Part shown: piece by piece, positions 1 to 10,426 of the stretch | How positions within the stretch are numbered: position 1 is the first letter of the stretch | How the letters are laid out: every line of letters starts with the position of its first letter | Assembly: GCA_027600665.1 (NCBI GenBank) | Contig: JADGJL010000193.1 | Location: forward strand, 1 to 33,322 | Direction of reading: 5' to 3' | Source: Irineochytrium annulatum | Taxonomy: Eukaryota > Chytridiomycota > Chytridiomycetes > Chytridiales > Chytridiaceae | DNA: 33,322 nucleotides | Notes under the pieces: generated by a model | Databases searched by the model: none | Told to the model about the DNA's origin: nothing | Seen by the model: only the letters and a program-made list of their open reading frames with translations | Program-made: the position numbers and the translations under genes

Positions 1-1291
1 CCCGCCCATATAAGGAGGATATCCCGGCCCACCGTCCGGCCTCGGAACATTACGATACCTGTCGTCGTAGCCCGGCGCTAGCGGCATCGGCGCGCCGCCG
101 GGGAGCGGCGGCGCGCCAAGTATCGGAGGTACGGGTCCTATCGGCTGATGCTGCATGGCGGCCTGTTGCATCGCCGTCCAATCCAACGGCACACCGCCCG
201 CCATCTGAACCGCCGTGGCCGCCGCAGCCGCCTGCGCTGCAATGCTGGCCTGGGCCGCTGCCACCCCATCAATCGTAGGCCTCCCGCCGCCTCTACGATC
301 CACCGGCGGGCCGCCCATACGCCCGCCGCGACTCCCGCCCACGTCGCGTCTGGGCCCATAACGATCGACGCCGCCGTGCTGTGAAGGGGTCGGAGACCCA
401 TACGGCGAGACACCCGGGCCCGGCAAACCGTATTGAGGAGGGACCGCGCCCGGGGCCTGAGGATACGGCGCGTAAGGGGCCGGCTGGGGAGGGTTCGAGC
501 TCGGACCGCCTCCGCCCTTTCCGTAGTTGGAGTAACGAGTGACGGGCTTCGGTGGCAAGGGGATTCCGCCCGTCGGTGTCGGAGCTGAGGAATTTGACGG
601 GGGTGGCGCGGCGCTCGGAGCCGGGGAGGCCGCCGACGACGGGGCGGCAGAGTTGTAGTGAGATCCCGGCGCGTGTTGTTGAGCGTATGGGTTATGCGGT
701 TGCTGCGGCGTCTGATAGTGCTGATATCCCGAGGCGGCCATCGCGGCTGCTGCAGCGTTTTGTCCGTAAGCAGATGCCGCCGACTGAGAGTATGCCGTAG
801 GTTGCTGCTGGTAAGCGGCCTGGGGATACGCCGCGTAGGCGCCGGTTGGAGCTGTTGACGGTTGTTGGTACGGATTTGCTGCGCCGGCCGCCCCGGCAGC
901 TGAATAACCCGCAACCGCTCCCGCCGGGTAGGTCGCGGCCGTTTGCGCAGCGGGGTATTGGTAACCCATCGCGGACCACTGGGCTGCTGCCGTTTGAGCC
1001 GCCTGGGCTTGCGCGGCTGCGGTTGCTGCAGCGGCCGCGGCGACTATTTGAGGTTGCGGTTGCGGGGCGGACGGATTCGCCGCGGCGGCGGCGGTCGCCT
1101 GCTGAGCGTAGTACGCGGCCCATTGAGCTTGCGTCTGCGCTTGAGCTTGCGCCTGCTGCAGTGAATACGCCGTCCTGCATGGAGATGGACAGAAATTAGC
1201 AAACCGATTGCTCGTAGTCGCCAACCACGAGAGGGGGGGCTTACCAGGCTGCCGCGAGGGCGACAGGGTCCTGCGGCGCGGCTGTTGCCAT
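1..1291 (-). CDS. Prion-like Ala/Gln/Tyr/Pro-rich protein with RGG patch (5' part, cut by window edge)
   Basis: I do not recognise the family. The start is ATG at 1291-1289. Exon 1 is 1291-1245 and exon 2 runs from 1174 to the window edge, separated by a 70-nt GTAAG..CAG intron with a CTAAT branch site. The 407 visible residues form one continuous low-complexity domain with runs of Ala and Gln and many YxQ, PYQQ and AAY units. Around residues 290-330 there is a Gly/Arg patch (SRGGRMGGPP, RRGGGRP), followed by another Ala/Gln stretch. No folded domain is visible. The make-up is typical of RNA-binding or splicing proteins that form condensates, so an RRM, KH or other RNA-binding domain may lie beyond the left edge; that is inference. 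The reading frame is open throughout and the exon junction keeps phase. Confidence 0.7.
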
Positions 1292-1572
1292 CTCGACCAG
1301 GTGCCCAACTTCGGAGCAAACTTTTTTTTTTGACAACTTCGCGTGATTGGGGGCCGTACATCCAACTCGCAGACGTCACTTACAGTAACTCCAGTTATAT
1401 CCAGTAATCAATCCCATTGACTCCCGCTTGTAGCAAATGTGAACTCAACCAGTGTATTAATGCGCAATGCAGCCAGTGAGTAAAGTATACGACTAAGCAA
1501 GATAGAAATGTTTCTTTAGGAATTAAAATGGGTGGGAGCAACGACGCCAGAAGGAGAACAAGTGAAATGGTC

Positions 1573-3585
1573 TCAAGAAGGGTTTAAAACCTTCTCCCTG
1601 ACGTCCATGAATACCCCTGCGCACTTGTACTTCTTGCGAACGCTCTTACAAATAAATGAGAATTAGACATTCCAGGCAATTGGCACAGTTACAAGAAAAC
1701 AGTACACACCTCATAAAGCGACATATCGAACATCTCGTCGAACTCCTGTTTATTCATCTCCGAAAGGCCGTACATGGCCTGATATCCGCCGACCTTCCTT
1801 AACCAGGTCTCATACTCCCTGCCAAAGCAACAACGCTGAGCATGCATAGTTCAAATCAAGTTAGAAAACCTTTCCGCCTCGTGAGCATCGAAGGCCTCCC
1901 CACGGAGCGCGGGCCCCGGCGCACCCCAAACGCCGATGTCAACGTACTGCTCGATGTTGGAGCCGTCGCGAGGAGCCCGAAGTGCGCCTTGTGGTTCTGT
2001 CTTGAGGACAGCGTGGGGGCTGGAGAAGCGAAATTGAGTCAGATGGCGAACAAATGAAAAAAGACAATGTAAGTACTGACCACAGCCAAATCGGGTAAAT
2101 CTCAAAGACCTCGTGAGCTAAATCCAGACCTTCCCGGAGCTTCGAAAGCGGGAGCAGGAAGTCCTGACATTTTCGTCAACATAACAACTTGCACAACACC
2201 CAAGCATACCTGCGCGATATGCTTGTGAAAGTAATGCTCCTTCATTCCCCTCGTTTGCGTCAACTTCAAGAAATTGACACTAGGCGGCATCAGCCAACCT
2301 AAGGTATGCCTGAACAGCCATGAGTTTCCCATCGGCACGATCAGGTCGCCCTCCCAGTACAAGGATCTCGTGTGGCGGTGGTAGTAGTCCCTAATGGGCA
2401 CGTACTCGACCTTAGGGTAATCGCTGCGAGTTTGTTCCAGGCAGTGTTTGTGGAACCAAGGCTTCCACCACCGGCCCATGGGGTTTAAAGTGCCATCCGG
2501 TTGCGGAGAGTCGGCAAAGTCGCCGTGCATGAGGACTCCATTGTTGTAGTCAAACATAATGCCCTCGAGGTCTGATTCCATTAGCAAGAATTACATATGC
2601 TGGATGCTCACATTCAGGTGGAACATCGGCGGCCGCCAGCTCGCTGAACCGGTTTACCATATCATCGATGCACCGCACGGGCTCGTACACGAGCCTGCAG
2701 TACTTTTTCACGGGGATGATCTTCAGCTCCATGGACACCGCGAAACCGACACCGCCGTAGCTCCATGGTAAAGCACGGAATAGGTCCGCGTTCTCGGTGG
2801 CGGAGCAGTGGACGACCTCGCCCGTGCCGACGATCACGTCGGCCGAGACGACGATGTCATTGAAGAGGCCGTACTTATGGGAGGAGCCTTCGATGCCGTA
2901 GCCGAAGAGCATGCCGCCGGCAGTTAGGTCGTCGTACTGATGCTTTATCAAAAACCAGCCAATAAATCGATGGTTACCTCCGGCACAACAGGGATCACCC
3001 AACCCTTCGGGATCAAAAACCTGGTCAACTGGCCCATATTGACCCTCGGCTGCACCCGGACGGTTCTCTTCGTCTCATTTAGCTCCAAAATATCCCAGAG
3101 CGGCAGATCGATCGCATTGTCCTTCCTCTTGTACGTCCCGTCTCGCAGCGTGACCATCATAAAGCCCGGTCGGGCCGTGCAAAGCGGTACCGTCGCGCCA
3201 TTCGCCCTCCACGCCTCGATTTGATCTTGAATGTACTTCACCGTCTTCTCGTGCGAGCGGAATCGCCTACCAATGACGCGGACGGCTACACACCGCATCA
3301 GCATTGCACCCGGTGATAACGCGCACGATAAGTACCAATATCCCTGAGAGCCCAGAATCGAGAGAACAGGAACGAGAGCGGGAGGACGATGGGGATCACG
3401 AAGATCCAGCGGTGCTCGAGGAGGAGGTTGCCGAGCCATTCCCCAGGTGTCGGGCTCTCCCGAACCGGGAGTCGCGTTCGCAACGGCGGGGAGGCGACGG
3501 GACGCGACTTAATGGCGCTCCTCTGGGCCATCGGCGACATCAGCGGCGCGAGGCCCATCCCGGAGTCGGAGCGAGCGATGGGCAT
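1573..3585 (-). CDS. DHCR24: DHCR24/DIMINUTO-type delta(24)-sterol reductase, FAD-dependent
   Basis: This family reduces the C24-C25 side-chain double bond of sterols with FAD and NADPH at the endoplasmic reticulum. Eight exons are modelled: 3585-3336, 3285-2978, 2936-2612, 2571-2210, 2163-2081, 2019-1870, 1818-1710 and 1644-1573, giving 552 aa with every phase closed (human about 516 aa). The N-terminus has a hydrophobic anchor at about residues 60-78. The FAD-binding part follows: a CTARPG segment, then PEYDDLTAGG and GIEGSSHKYG, matching the PELDDLTVGG..ESSSHKYG core of DHCR24. The C-terminal half carries GRWWKPWFHK, MHGDF, YPIWLC and a GYQAMYG..FDEMFD tail, all family hallmarks. Introns are 40-65 nt. 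The extra length is an unconserved leader of about 45 residues. Whether the substrate is a C24-unmethylated sterol cannot be read from the sequence; a plant DIM1-like isomerase/reductase role is an alternative. Confidence 0.92.
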
Positions 3586-3829
3586 GCTTGGGGTGTCCGA
3601 AAAGCAACGACGTCTGGTCTCAAAACATCATTTGATTCCATGTCTTCGCACATGGCCTTATGCATGCGTTTTGCTGCAGTGCGTTGTAGCTGCTGATTAT
3701 GGAAGCGTCCATGTTCTTATATGTGTTGTCAAAAGAGTTACATCCCAATTATCCTAAGGGGTAAAACGTTGTATTTCTCCTTTGACATAAAACCCGTCAT
3801 CGCAGCGCACATCATTATCCTCGCGCCCC

Positions 3830-5146
3830 TCAAAAAATTCTTATCGTGCTTGCCAGCAAATCCACCATCTCACTCCACCCTTTCTCCCGCGCCATTCTCA
3901 TCGCGTCCTCCGCGTAAGTCCTCTTCTTCGCCTGACTCACCAGCTCGGTGCCCATCAACAGCCTCATGATCTCCACCTTGATGTCCCTCTCGTGTCCATG
4001 GGGCGACGACGCGAAGTAGAATGTGGTGCCGTTGTACTCGTCCGGGTCGACCCGACCGTCTTCCAGCAGCATTCGAACCATTTCCGCGGGGCCTTTACGG
4101 CAGGACATCATCAACGCATGGTTGTGGGCAGCGGAGGGGTGCACCTCCTCGCCGAGTGTCAGGAGCCATCGCAGCGCGTCGACGTGCCCGCGCTCGGCCG
4201 TCGTCTTAATGGCGAGGTCGTCCAGCCATCCGGCGTCCGCGTGGCCCGTGGAGTGGATGTATTGGGCGCAGTGGACGTGGTTGTTGGCGATGGAGCAAAA
4301 CATGGCGCCGCTGATGATGAAGTCGAGCAACGGTTCACGCGTGGCGGCGGTGTTTCCTGGTGTGAGCATGCGGCGATAGAGCCCGTCGTCAAAGAAGACG
4401 TGGTTCGCGTGGCGCTTGCAGTACGCTATTGCATCGTCGTGCGCGCGACGTGGGAGGGGGTCGATGCAGTCGGAGAAGCTGCCATCGACCTCGACAAGGC
4501 CCATGATGCGGCGGAGGGAGATGGTCTTGTTGCCGTCGCTCAAGTAAGAGATAACGCGCGGAAGGAGGCGTTGGAGTTGAGGGAGGTTGCCCATAGATGC
4601 CGCGGCCACCAGGGCGAGGTAGTAGGAAGATGGCGCGAGGGCTATTGTATCGTCCCGTATGCGGTCCACGACGGCGTTAAAGACGGCCGTGCGGGTCGCA
4701 GAGTTGAGGGTGTTCAGATTCCACTTTAAGACGAAGCTCCTGTCGAGGTGGATGTCGACCTCGTGCCTGCCCGCCACGGCCACAAAGCAGTTCATGAGCC
4801 TCATCGTGAGGCCCGTGTCGGCCTCCTCGATCACATCCCAACCAAACCAGGACCAGTGGCCGCCCGCAACGCTCTTGACGAGGCGCGACGAGACGCCGCC
4901 GTTGATGAGGATGGCGGCCCGGAGGTAATTATCTGTGACGTTGCTGTGGTGGATGCGGCCGCCCCGGACGGCGTTGAGGTTGGACTTCGCGAAGGCGACG
5001 GAACTAGTCGTGTACTCCAGGACCGAAGCGAGCCGTCGACACGCGCATCGGACTCTCATCAGCTCGCAGCAGGGCGACAGGTATTTAACGATGCTGTCGA
5101 GCACCTCGGGAGGCAGGCCAACGATCGGCGTCGCGGTGAAGGGCAT
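3830..5146 (-). CDS. F-box protein with C-terminal ankyrin-like repeats
   Basis: Single-exon gene of 438 aa starting at ATG 5146-5144. Residues about 8-50 form an F-box (GLPPEVLDSIVKYL.., then a Cys/Arg-rich RVRCACRRLASV segment), the motif that docks proteins to Skp1 in SCF ubiquitin ligases. The C-terminal half (about 270-430) contains ankyrin-like units such as RGHVDALRWLLT, KGPAEMVRMLLEDGRVDP and KVEIMRLLM. These would be the substrate-binding part. The middle is helical and has no recognised motif. The gene lies 244 bp upstream of the DHCR24-like gene on the same strand and shares a 149-bp divergent promoter with the mitochondrial GTPase. F-box/ankyrin genes are often lineage-expanded in chytrid-type genomes, so a conserved specific substrate should not be assumed. 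Confidence 0.8.
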   Translation of the reverse strand: MPFTATPIVGLPPEVLDSIVKYLSPCCELMRVRCACRRLASVLEYTTSSVAFAKSNLNAVRGGRIHHSNVTDNYLRAAILINGGVSSRLVKSVAGGHWSWFGWDVIEEADTGLTMRLMNCFVAVAGRHEVDIHLDRSFVLKWNLNTLNSATRTAVFNAVVDRIRDDTIALAPSSYYLALVAAASMGNLPQLQRLLPRVISYLSDGNKTISLRRIMGLVEVDGSFSDCIDPLPRRAHDDAIAYCKRHANHVFFDDGLYRRMLTPGNTAATREPLLDFIISGAMFCSIANNHVHCAQYIHSTGHADAGWLDDLAIKTTAERGHVDALRWLLTLGEEVHPSAAHNHALMMSCRKGPAEMVRMLLEDGRVDPDEYNGTTFYFASSPHGHERDIKVEIMRLLMGTELVSQAKKRTYAEDAMRMAREKGWSEMVDLLASTIRIF

Positions 5147-5295
5147 GACGACGACCTCGTTCCTTGGCGTGCGGGTCCCTTAAATTCGCGCGCTGATCGC
5201 TTACATGTTATGCGGGCGAATGATCGGCAAAGTTGGAAAGTGCCGGACAAAAAAGTCCGACTGTAAGTCAAAACTTGCCGCTGTTTTCCATCTTG
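5147..5295. promoter_or_regulatory. Divergent promoter between F-box gene and mitochondrial GTPase gene
   Basis: These 149 bp separate the ATG at 5146 (minus) from the first in-frame ATG at 5296 (plus) and must hold both 5' UTRs and core promoters. No TATA box is obvious. The plus frame is open upstream to 5233 but has no ATG there, which places the start at 5296 or the second ATG at 5305. Confidence 0.45.
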
Positions 5296-7053
5296 ATGTG
5301 TCGAATGCTTCAGCGAGCTTGTAGGCCGAGACAGTGGCTGCTGACGGCACCGTTCCGACATCAGTCCCTTCCGATACGGACAATCCGACCTCGATCATTC
5401 TCAACTTCTCGAAATACGCCGAACAATGCTGCCAAAGCTTCCGACACTCTGGACTACCGCGCCAGGAAGAAGCTGAAGAAGGAGAAGATGCGAGCGGACA
5501 AGAAGGAAGACCGTTGCAAACTGATGGCGGCCGCGGACGTGGGGGATGCTGGAATTGCGGCTTCTATCGTCGCGCCTTCGGGCAACTGCCCGGGATGCGG
5601 CGCCAAGTTCCAAAGCCTTAGCCCCGACCGCCCCGGATACTTGCCCCTTGACTTGCTGATGGATAAACCGGCGTCGCATTCGCCGACATCCATTCACGCG
5701 ACGATCGCGCCGCTGGCACAGGAGGAGACGGAATTGGGTGGAATCACACCTGGGCAGCTGAGGAAGCTCATGAGTGACAAGCGACGGACGCAGCAGCAAT
5801 CGAACGGGCCGCCACGCGTTAGGATCTGCCAGACGTGCCACCGACTTCGATATCATAACGTCCCCAACATGAAGACACCGCCCGACTTTATAAAGATGTT
5901 CGCTCCCCTCCGGCTCCAATCCGGTGCCAGCAATCCCTCCTCCAATCAGGAGCAGCGTGCGCGAAAGCATACACATGTCCCCGTCCTGGTCAACGTCGTC
6001 GACGTCCTCGACCTCCCGCACTCTCTTATCCGCGACATCGAGTCCTACGCCGGTAGTGGCAAGCCCTCCATCCTCGTCGTGAACAAGATGGATGCGCTGC
6101 CAGATCACGGATACGTCCGCCCCGCTGCTATGGAGAGGTTGGAGAAGTGGTTGCGGCAGGAGACAAGGGGCGTCGAGTGGGATAAGGTCGTGATGGTGAG
6201 CGCGAGGGATGGGACGGGCGTAATGGAGCTGGTAGATGCCGTGCAGAGTATGAGGGTCAAGAGCGCCACGGCGACGGGCGCGGAGACTGTTATTCCGGCG
6301 GCGGATGTGCATCTTTTAGGGAGGCCGAATGTCGGGAAGAGTATGATCATCAATGCCCTACGAGCGCTAGGGGGTGTTGATGAGGAGTCCGTCATGGCGA
6401 AATCGACTACGTCCGTCTTCCCCGGTACGACCGTGGGACTTATCACGACCCCGCTCAAGTCGTTTGGGAATTTGTTCCGCACGCCCTCCGGTGACGAAGA
6501 ATCGACAACACTCTTGCCGCCAGCGGGTAATTTGGTCGACACGCCCGGCATCTTCTCGACGGACCAGCTCACGAACTTCCTCGACGAGCGCGAGCTCCGG
6601 CTCGTCGTCCCGACAAAAGAGCTCAAGCCCGTCACAGAAGGCGTGGCACCTGGGCAGAGTGTTTTTGTAGGAGGGCTGGCACGCGTAGACGTCTCGAGCG
6701 CGGGCATGGGGCACGAAGGCGACATCCGTCTGCGGATCTACCGCAGTAACCATATCCCCATCGTACGATGCGGCACAAAGTCGGCCGAAAGGCGATGGGA
6801 GAAGGGCGTGACCGACGGGAGCATGTGTGTGCCGAAGGTGGACGCGGGGAATAAAGCGAGGAAGGAGGGACTGAGACTCAAGGAGGTTTTAACAATCACA
6901 GTGGAATACAAGGGCGGGGTGTTCACGCCGTTCGATATCTCGTTGGCGGGCATTGGGTGGATCTCGGTGTTGAAGGCGCCGGTGGGGGCAACATTGAGCG
7001 TTTGGGCCATGGGGGGTTGGGGGGCGTCGAAGCGGCCGGCGTTGTTTGTATGA
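5296..7053 (+). CDS. Mitochondrial circularly permuted GTPase, YqeH/NOA1/Gep3 family
   Basis: Single-exon gene of 585 aa from ATG 5296 (or 582 aa from ATG 5305). The first 40 residues are rich in Arg, Ser and hydrophobics with no acids (LQRACRPRQWLLTAPFRH..), a typical mitochondrial presequence. A zinc-binding part follows, with CPGCGAKFQ..PGY and CQTCHRLRYHN, as in YqeH. The GTPase motifs come in permuted order: G4 NKMD (from N263), G5 SARDG, then G1 GRPNVGKS (342-349), G2 within PGTT and G3 DTPG (from D415). This G4-G5-G1-G2-G3 order defines the permuted family. Family members assist assembly of the small mitochondrial or bacterial ribosomal subunit. The C-terminal domain (about 470-585) fits the family's RNA/peptide-binding end. 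It is a neighbour of another mitochondrial-translation gene (LeuRS, 14143-17373) only in a loose sense. Confidence 0.92.
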   Translation: MCRMLQRACRPRQWLLTAPFRHQSLPIRTIRPRSFSTSRNTPNNAAKASDTLDYRARKKLKKEKMRADKKEDRCKLMAAADVGDAGIAASIVAPSGNCPGCGAKFQSLSPDRPGYLPLDLLMDKPASHSPTSIHATIAPLAQEETELGGITPGQLRKLMSDKRRTQQQSNGPPRVRICQTCHRLRYHNVPNMKTPPDFIKMFAPLRLQSGASNPSSNQEQRARKHTHVPVLVNVVDVLDLPHSLIRDIESYAGSGKPSILVVNKMDALPDHGYVRPAAMERLEKWLRQETRGVEWDKVVMVSARDGTGVMELVDAVQSMRVKSATATGAETVIPAADVHLLGRPNVGKSMIINALRALGGVDEESVMAKSTTSVFPGTTVGLITTPLKSFGNLFRTPSGDEESTTLLPPAGNLVDTPGIFSTDQLTNFLDERELRLVVPTKELKPVTEGVAPGQSVFVGGLARVDVSSAGMGHEGDIRLRIYRSNHIPIVRCGTKSAERRWEKGVTDGSMCVPKVDAGNKARKEGLRLKEVLTITVEYKGGVFTPFDISLAGIGWISVLKAPVGATLSVWAMGGWGASKRPALFV

Positions 7054-7211
7054 TGGTACCTGATTCTCTTCTCTTTGCATCAGTCAATACCGTCGCGACA
7101 TGGCGAGTTGCAGCGAGAAAGGGGTTTTTTTTTAAAATAAAAGAATGCAACGATATGTGGCTTGTGATTATGATACAGTGCAACAACGTCGTATGATCCT
7201 TTCACTGTTCC

Positions 7212-9061
7212 CTACAGAACGTATGGTGTTGCTATCCTCCCCGTCGACCCAGCATCAGACACAGAGCTGCTGCGACTTCCACCCGTGAAGGAACGGCTCT
7301 TGATTAACGGCGTCGGACCTGCTCGATTTCAGCTGAGTTAAGGTAAACCTTGTAAGTAAAATCTGCTCCCACCTTGCGTTGAAAAGTTCATGGCCTTCCC
7401 ACCCGAAATCGACGTCGTAGCAGGCCTCCCACTTACGCTCTCATGCTGCATTGGCGGTCTCGCAGCCGACGTAGTCGTCCTCCTCGCCCCGCCAACGTAC
7501 TGTCCTGCGGGCACCTCGCTCGTCGCCCTCCTGACGTTCCCAACGCTTGGCGTCCCCATCCTGCCTGGCTTCCCACCACTTCCAGCGCATTGAAACTGAT
7601 TCGAAGGGAAAGACGACGAACGCGACCCCACTCCCTGAGCGCCGGACGGCCGTCCCGCGCCGTTCCCGCTTGCGTTCCCAAACGGCGAAGGGCGCGAGAA
7701 TTGCCGCTTTGGAAACTCCGGACGTAGATCACTTAGCTGGTGTGGTGCTGATGATTCCCGCATTCGGCCGTCTTGCGCAGCGGGTTGACCGCCCATCCGA
7801 CCACCGAGGTCGCTCCGAGGGGATTCGCCGCGGTAGTTGCTAAGATCCACGGACTTAGAGCGCTGGAACGCGTCGCGGTGGGCGCCTCCCATCCCGTGCA
7901 GGGAAGCGTTGGCGCCGCTCCCCGCACTGCCGGCGCTACCGCGGGAGGAGGGTCGGAGACTTAGGCGACTCGGTGGTTGAGGGGTCTGGATGGGCCGTCC
8001 GTTGACGTTGGATGGAGAGTAGTAGCCGCTGCAAAGAAGAAGAGTAGGTTAGCGACTTTGGGCGAAAACGCATGCTAAGGAGAAGTCACCTAGGCCCGGA
8101 GTCGTTCCGGAGCACACTCTGCACCCTCTCCAGCTCGCGCTTGAGGAGCTCGTTCTCGTGCGTCAAGAGCTTGTTTGCTTCTTTGTATTTGTTGATCTCC
8201 CTAAAATTGAACTTGAATACAACGCTTCACATTAGGGACGACTCACGCTTTTGTTTGCTCGACCGACGGCTTTATCTGCATCAGCAACCGGCTCTGAGAA
8301 TCACACTTTCGCTTCAGTATCCGAAGGAGCTTCACCGAATTGCTCATTTGGAACTAGGGCATGGTGAAATTGGCCTCGACGAACAAAATTATGGTTACCT
8401 TAAGCATCTTCATCCCATCCTCGAGCAACGCAACCGCCGGCGAAATGATCCGCTCAATTTCCGGTGGCATCTCACTCGTCGTTAGCTATAAAAAACGTAT
8501 GTCAACAAACCTCCCCAGCTAGCGCGACGATGGCACCGTTAGCCCCACACACCGGACAAGGGCAGTTCATTAACGTCGAATCGACCCGCCCCCGTGTTAC
8601 TTCCGCCATGCACAGCTGACACACGACGTGCCCGCATTGCGTGACGAAGAACGTTCGCGGCTCTTGTCGGTGTTGCTGATGTTGTTGGGTCCGGTTGACG
8701 GCGTGATCGAAGAACCAGCACCTTTATGCGAAGCATAATAGCCGATAAGAAGTCCTCCGAACACAGAGATATCTCCCAACCTGTTGCAATGAAGCCACTC
8801 GAGCGTGGGATCGCTCCCCAAATCCACGCTCTCGTCCTCCTGCATCGAGTCCACGGACTGTTGCTGCTGAATCTCATAGTCGAAGCCGTGGTTCTCCTTT
8901 TCGGGTTGTGGGTGGTGCTGACGCTGCTGGTATTGGTGCGGGTCGTGTTGTTGAGGCTGCTGGTGTGACGCATATTGATATGGCCGATTCTGCTGCTGCT
9001 GATGGTGATGATGCTGATGCCGCTGTCCGCTCTCCCGGTACGGCTGTTGCTCCTCATACAT
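7212..9061 (-). CDS. Zip3/RNF212/HEI10-like meiotic RING E3 (SUMO or ubiquitin ligase)
   Basis: Seven exons are modelled: 9061-8781, 8721-8511, 8470-8399, 8353-8247, 8200-8090, 8028-7373 and 7318-7212, giving 514 aa in phase. Residues 1-75 are a Gln/His-rich low-complexity leader. The C3HC4 RING spans about 92-152: HCNRC (C92, C95), TQCGHVVCQLC (C123, H125, C128, C131) and CPVC (C149, C152). The leading WLHCNRC and the GAIVAL..MPPEI that follows resemble the RNF212/Zip3/HEI10 class. Then come a FQMSNSVKLL segment and a coiled coil (INKYKEANKLLTHENELLK), and a long Ser/Gly/Arg-rich tail ending in SRSFTGGSRSSS. This order (RING, coiled coil, Ser-rich tail) is that of ZMM crossover-designation ligases acting on the synaptonemal complex. 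The intron at 8471-8510 was chosen because it holds a CTAAC branch site; a shorter 25-nt alternative was rejected. The last exon depends on a 54-nt intron that replaces an early stop. Confidence 0.78.
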
Positions 9062-9161
9062 CGTGTGGATGAGGAGGCACGGCTTTCGGCCAATCGAGTC
9101 CGATCAATGACGAATTTCATTCCCGTCAAACGTCAAACTCCCACGACATCCATTCTGCATC
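9062..9161. promoter_or_regulatory. 100-bp divergent promoter with CCAAT box
   Basis: This separates the start of the RING gene (9061, minus) from the start of the UCH gene (9162, plus). A CCAAT pentamer lies at 9090-9094, close to the middle. A plus-strand ATG at 9107 opens a short frame that does not join the UCH exons in phase, so it would act at most as an upstream ORF. Confidence 0.4.
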
Positions 9162-10290
9162 ATGAGGTATCTGAACACCTGGCTCTCTTGCATGCTAACT
9201 TATTCAGGTGGCTGCCACTCGAATCGAATCCCGATGTGAGAAAGATCTGTTACGCGAGGGGATTTTAACGTGATCTGAAGGTCATGAACGATTACATTAA
9301 GAAGTTAGGCGTCGATACCAGCAAGTTCGCCTTCACGGACGTATGGGGTAAGTTATCCTGCGGTGTTATATTCATTTCACAGTCGCTTCACGACGCGTCC
9401 GTGGGCTAACGCGCGAACAAGGTGGAATTGCGCTGATCCTTCATCAACAGGTTTGGATGAAGACATGCTGGCGTATGTTCCCAAGCCAGTCGCTGCCGTG
9501 ATTTTGCTCTTCCCTGTGACCGACAAGGTATTTCGACGCAAACATTCCGGGTGGGCTTAAGTGAACACAGTACGATATGGCAAGGAAGCAAGAGGAGGAA
9601 CGCATCCGCACATCCGGCCAAAAGGTGTCACCGAAGGTTTACTTCATCAAGCAGACGATTGCGAACGCTTGTGGGACTATGGGACTTCTCCATTCGTTGG
9701 GGAACGCGAAGGATGTCCTGACCATCAGTTAAGCAACTTCGTACATCACTAGCAGATCTCGACGCATTCTAGGACCTAACACGTGAGCGGTCACAGACGA
9801 CGGCCCCCTGAAGAGGATTTTGGAGCGTGGGGCGAACAAGACGCCGGAGGAACGGGCGAAACTTTTGGAGGAAGACGAGGACCTTGCGGCAGTCCATGCC
9901 GCGAGCTCGCATGAAGGGCAGACGGCCGCTCCCCGCTTGGAGGACGACGTCAACTTGCATTTCGTGGCTTTCGCAAAGGTCGATGGGGATATATACGAGT
10001 TCGACGGGAACAAGATCGCGCCTATTAATCATGGGCCTGCTGGTTAGTAGTAACACGACGCTTGCCCTTTCTAACTGGTAATACCCAGGCGACGTCATGA
10101 CGGTTCGTTTTTGCTATGTATGCATAACCTTACTCGCCGTTTCAGGGCTCAGCGAAAGTGATTAAGCAATTTATGGACCGGGAACCCGGTAAGCTGAGTA
10201 CTTCTGATTTTGGCTTGATGTGATTACAAAGACGAGGTTCAATTCACCGTCATCGCTTTGGTGCCGAAACAAGAGAACGAGATGGCGTGA
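9162..10290 (+). CDS. UCHL3: Ubiquitin carboxyl-terminal hydrolase, UCHL3/Yuh1 type
   Basis: A cysteine protease that removes small adducts from the C-terminus of ubiquitin or NEDD8. Nine exons are modelled: 9162-9166, 9208-9235, 9281-9347, 9451-9527, 9571-9727, 9797-10042, 10089-10102, 10146-10188 and 10232-10290, giving 231 aa (human UCHL3 230). The protein opens MRWLPLESNP, matching RWLPLEANP of UCHL3. The catalytic set is complete: Q87 and C93 in KQTIANACG, H166 in NLHFVAF and D181 in YEFDG. The crossover loop (about 138-158) contains SSHEGQT, as in UCHL3. The first coding exon holds only ATGAG; this start was chosen because the upstream ATG at 9107 is out of phase. Exon 7 is a 14-nt microexon. 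The end converges on the RidA gene 136 bp away. Confidence 0.95.
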
Positions 10291-10426
10291 AGAGCGACAT
10301 TAGCTGAGCATTAGCCACGAGCTTCAGTCACTAGCATAGGTTGTAGGTTTGTATTGCACATAAGTGCGTGAAGACTCAATGAACGATACAATAAAAACGA
10401 AGATAAAATGTGAAGGGCATGTTTCT

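Noticed and set aside
5401..6312. Long minus-strand frame (303 aa) inside the YqeH/NOA1-type gene
   Set aside because: It is the antisense of a well-supported GTPase with ordered motifs; no domain is visible in the minus frame.
8486..8510. 25-nt intron in the RING gene
   Set aside because: Too short for the splicing pattern here; the 40-nt version (8471-8510) contains a CTAAC branch site and gives the conserved MPPEI.
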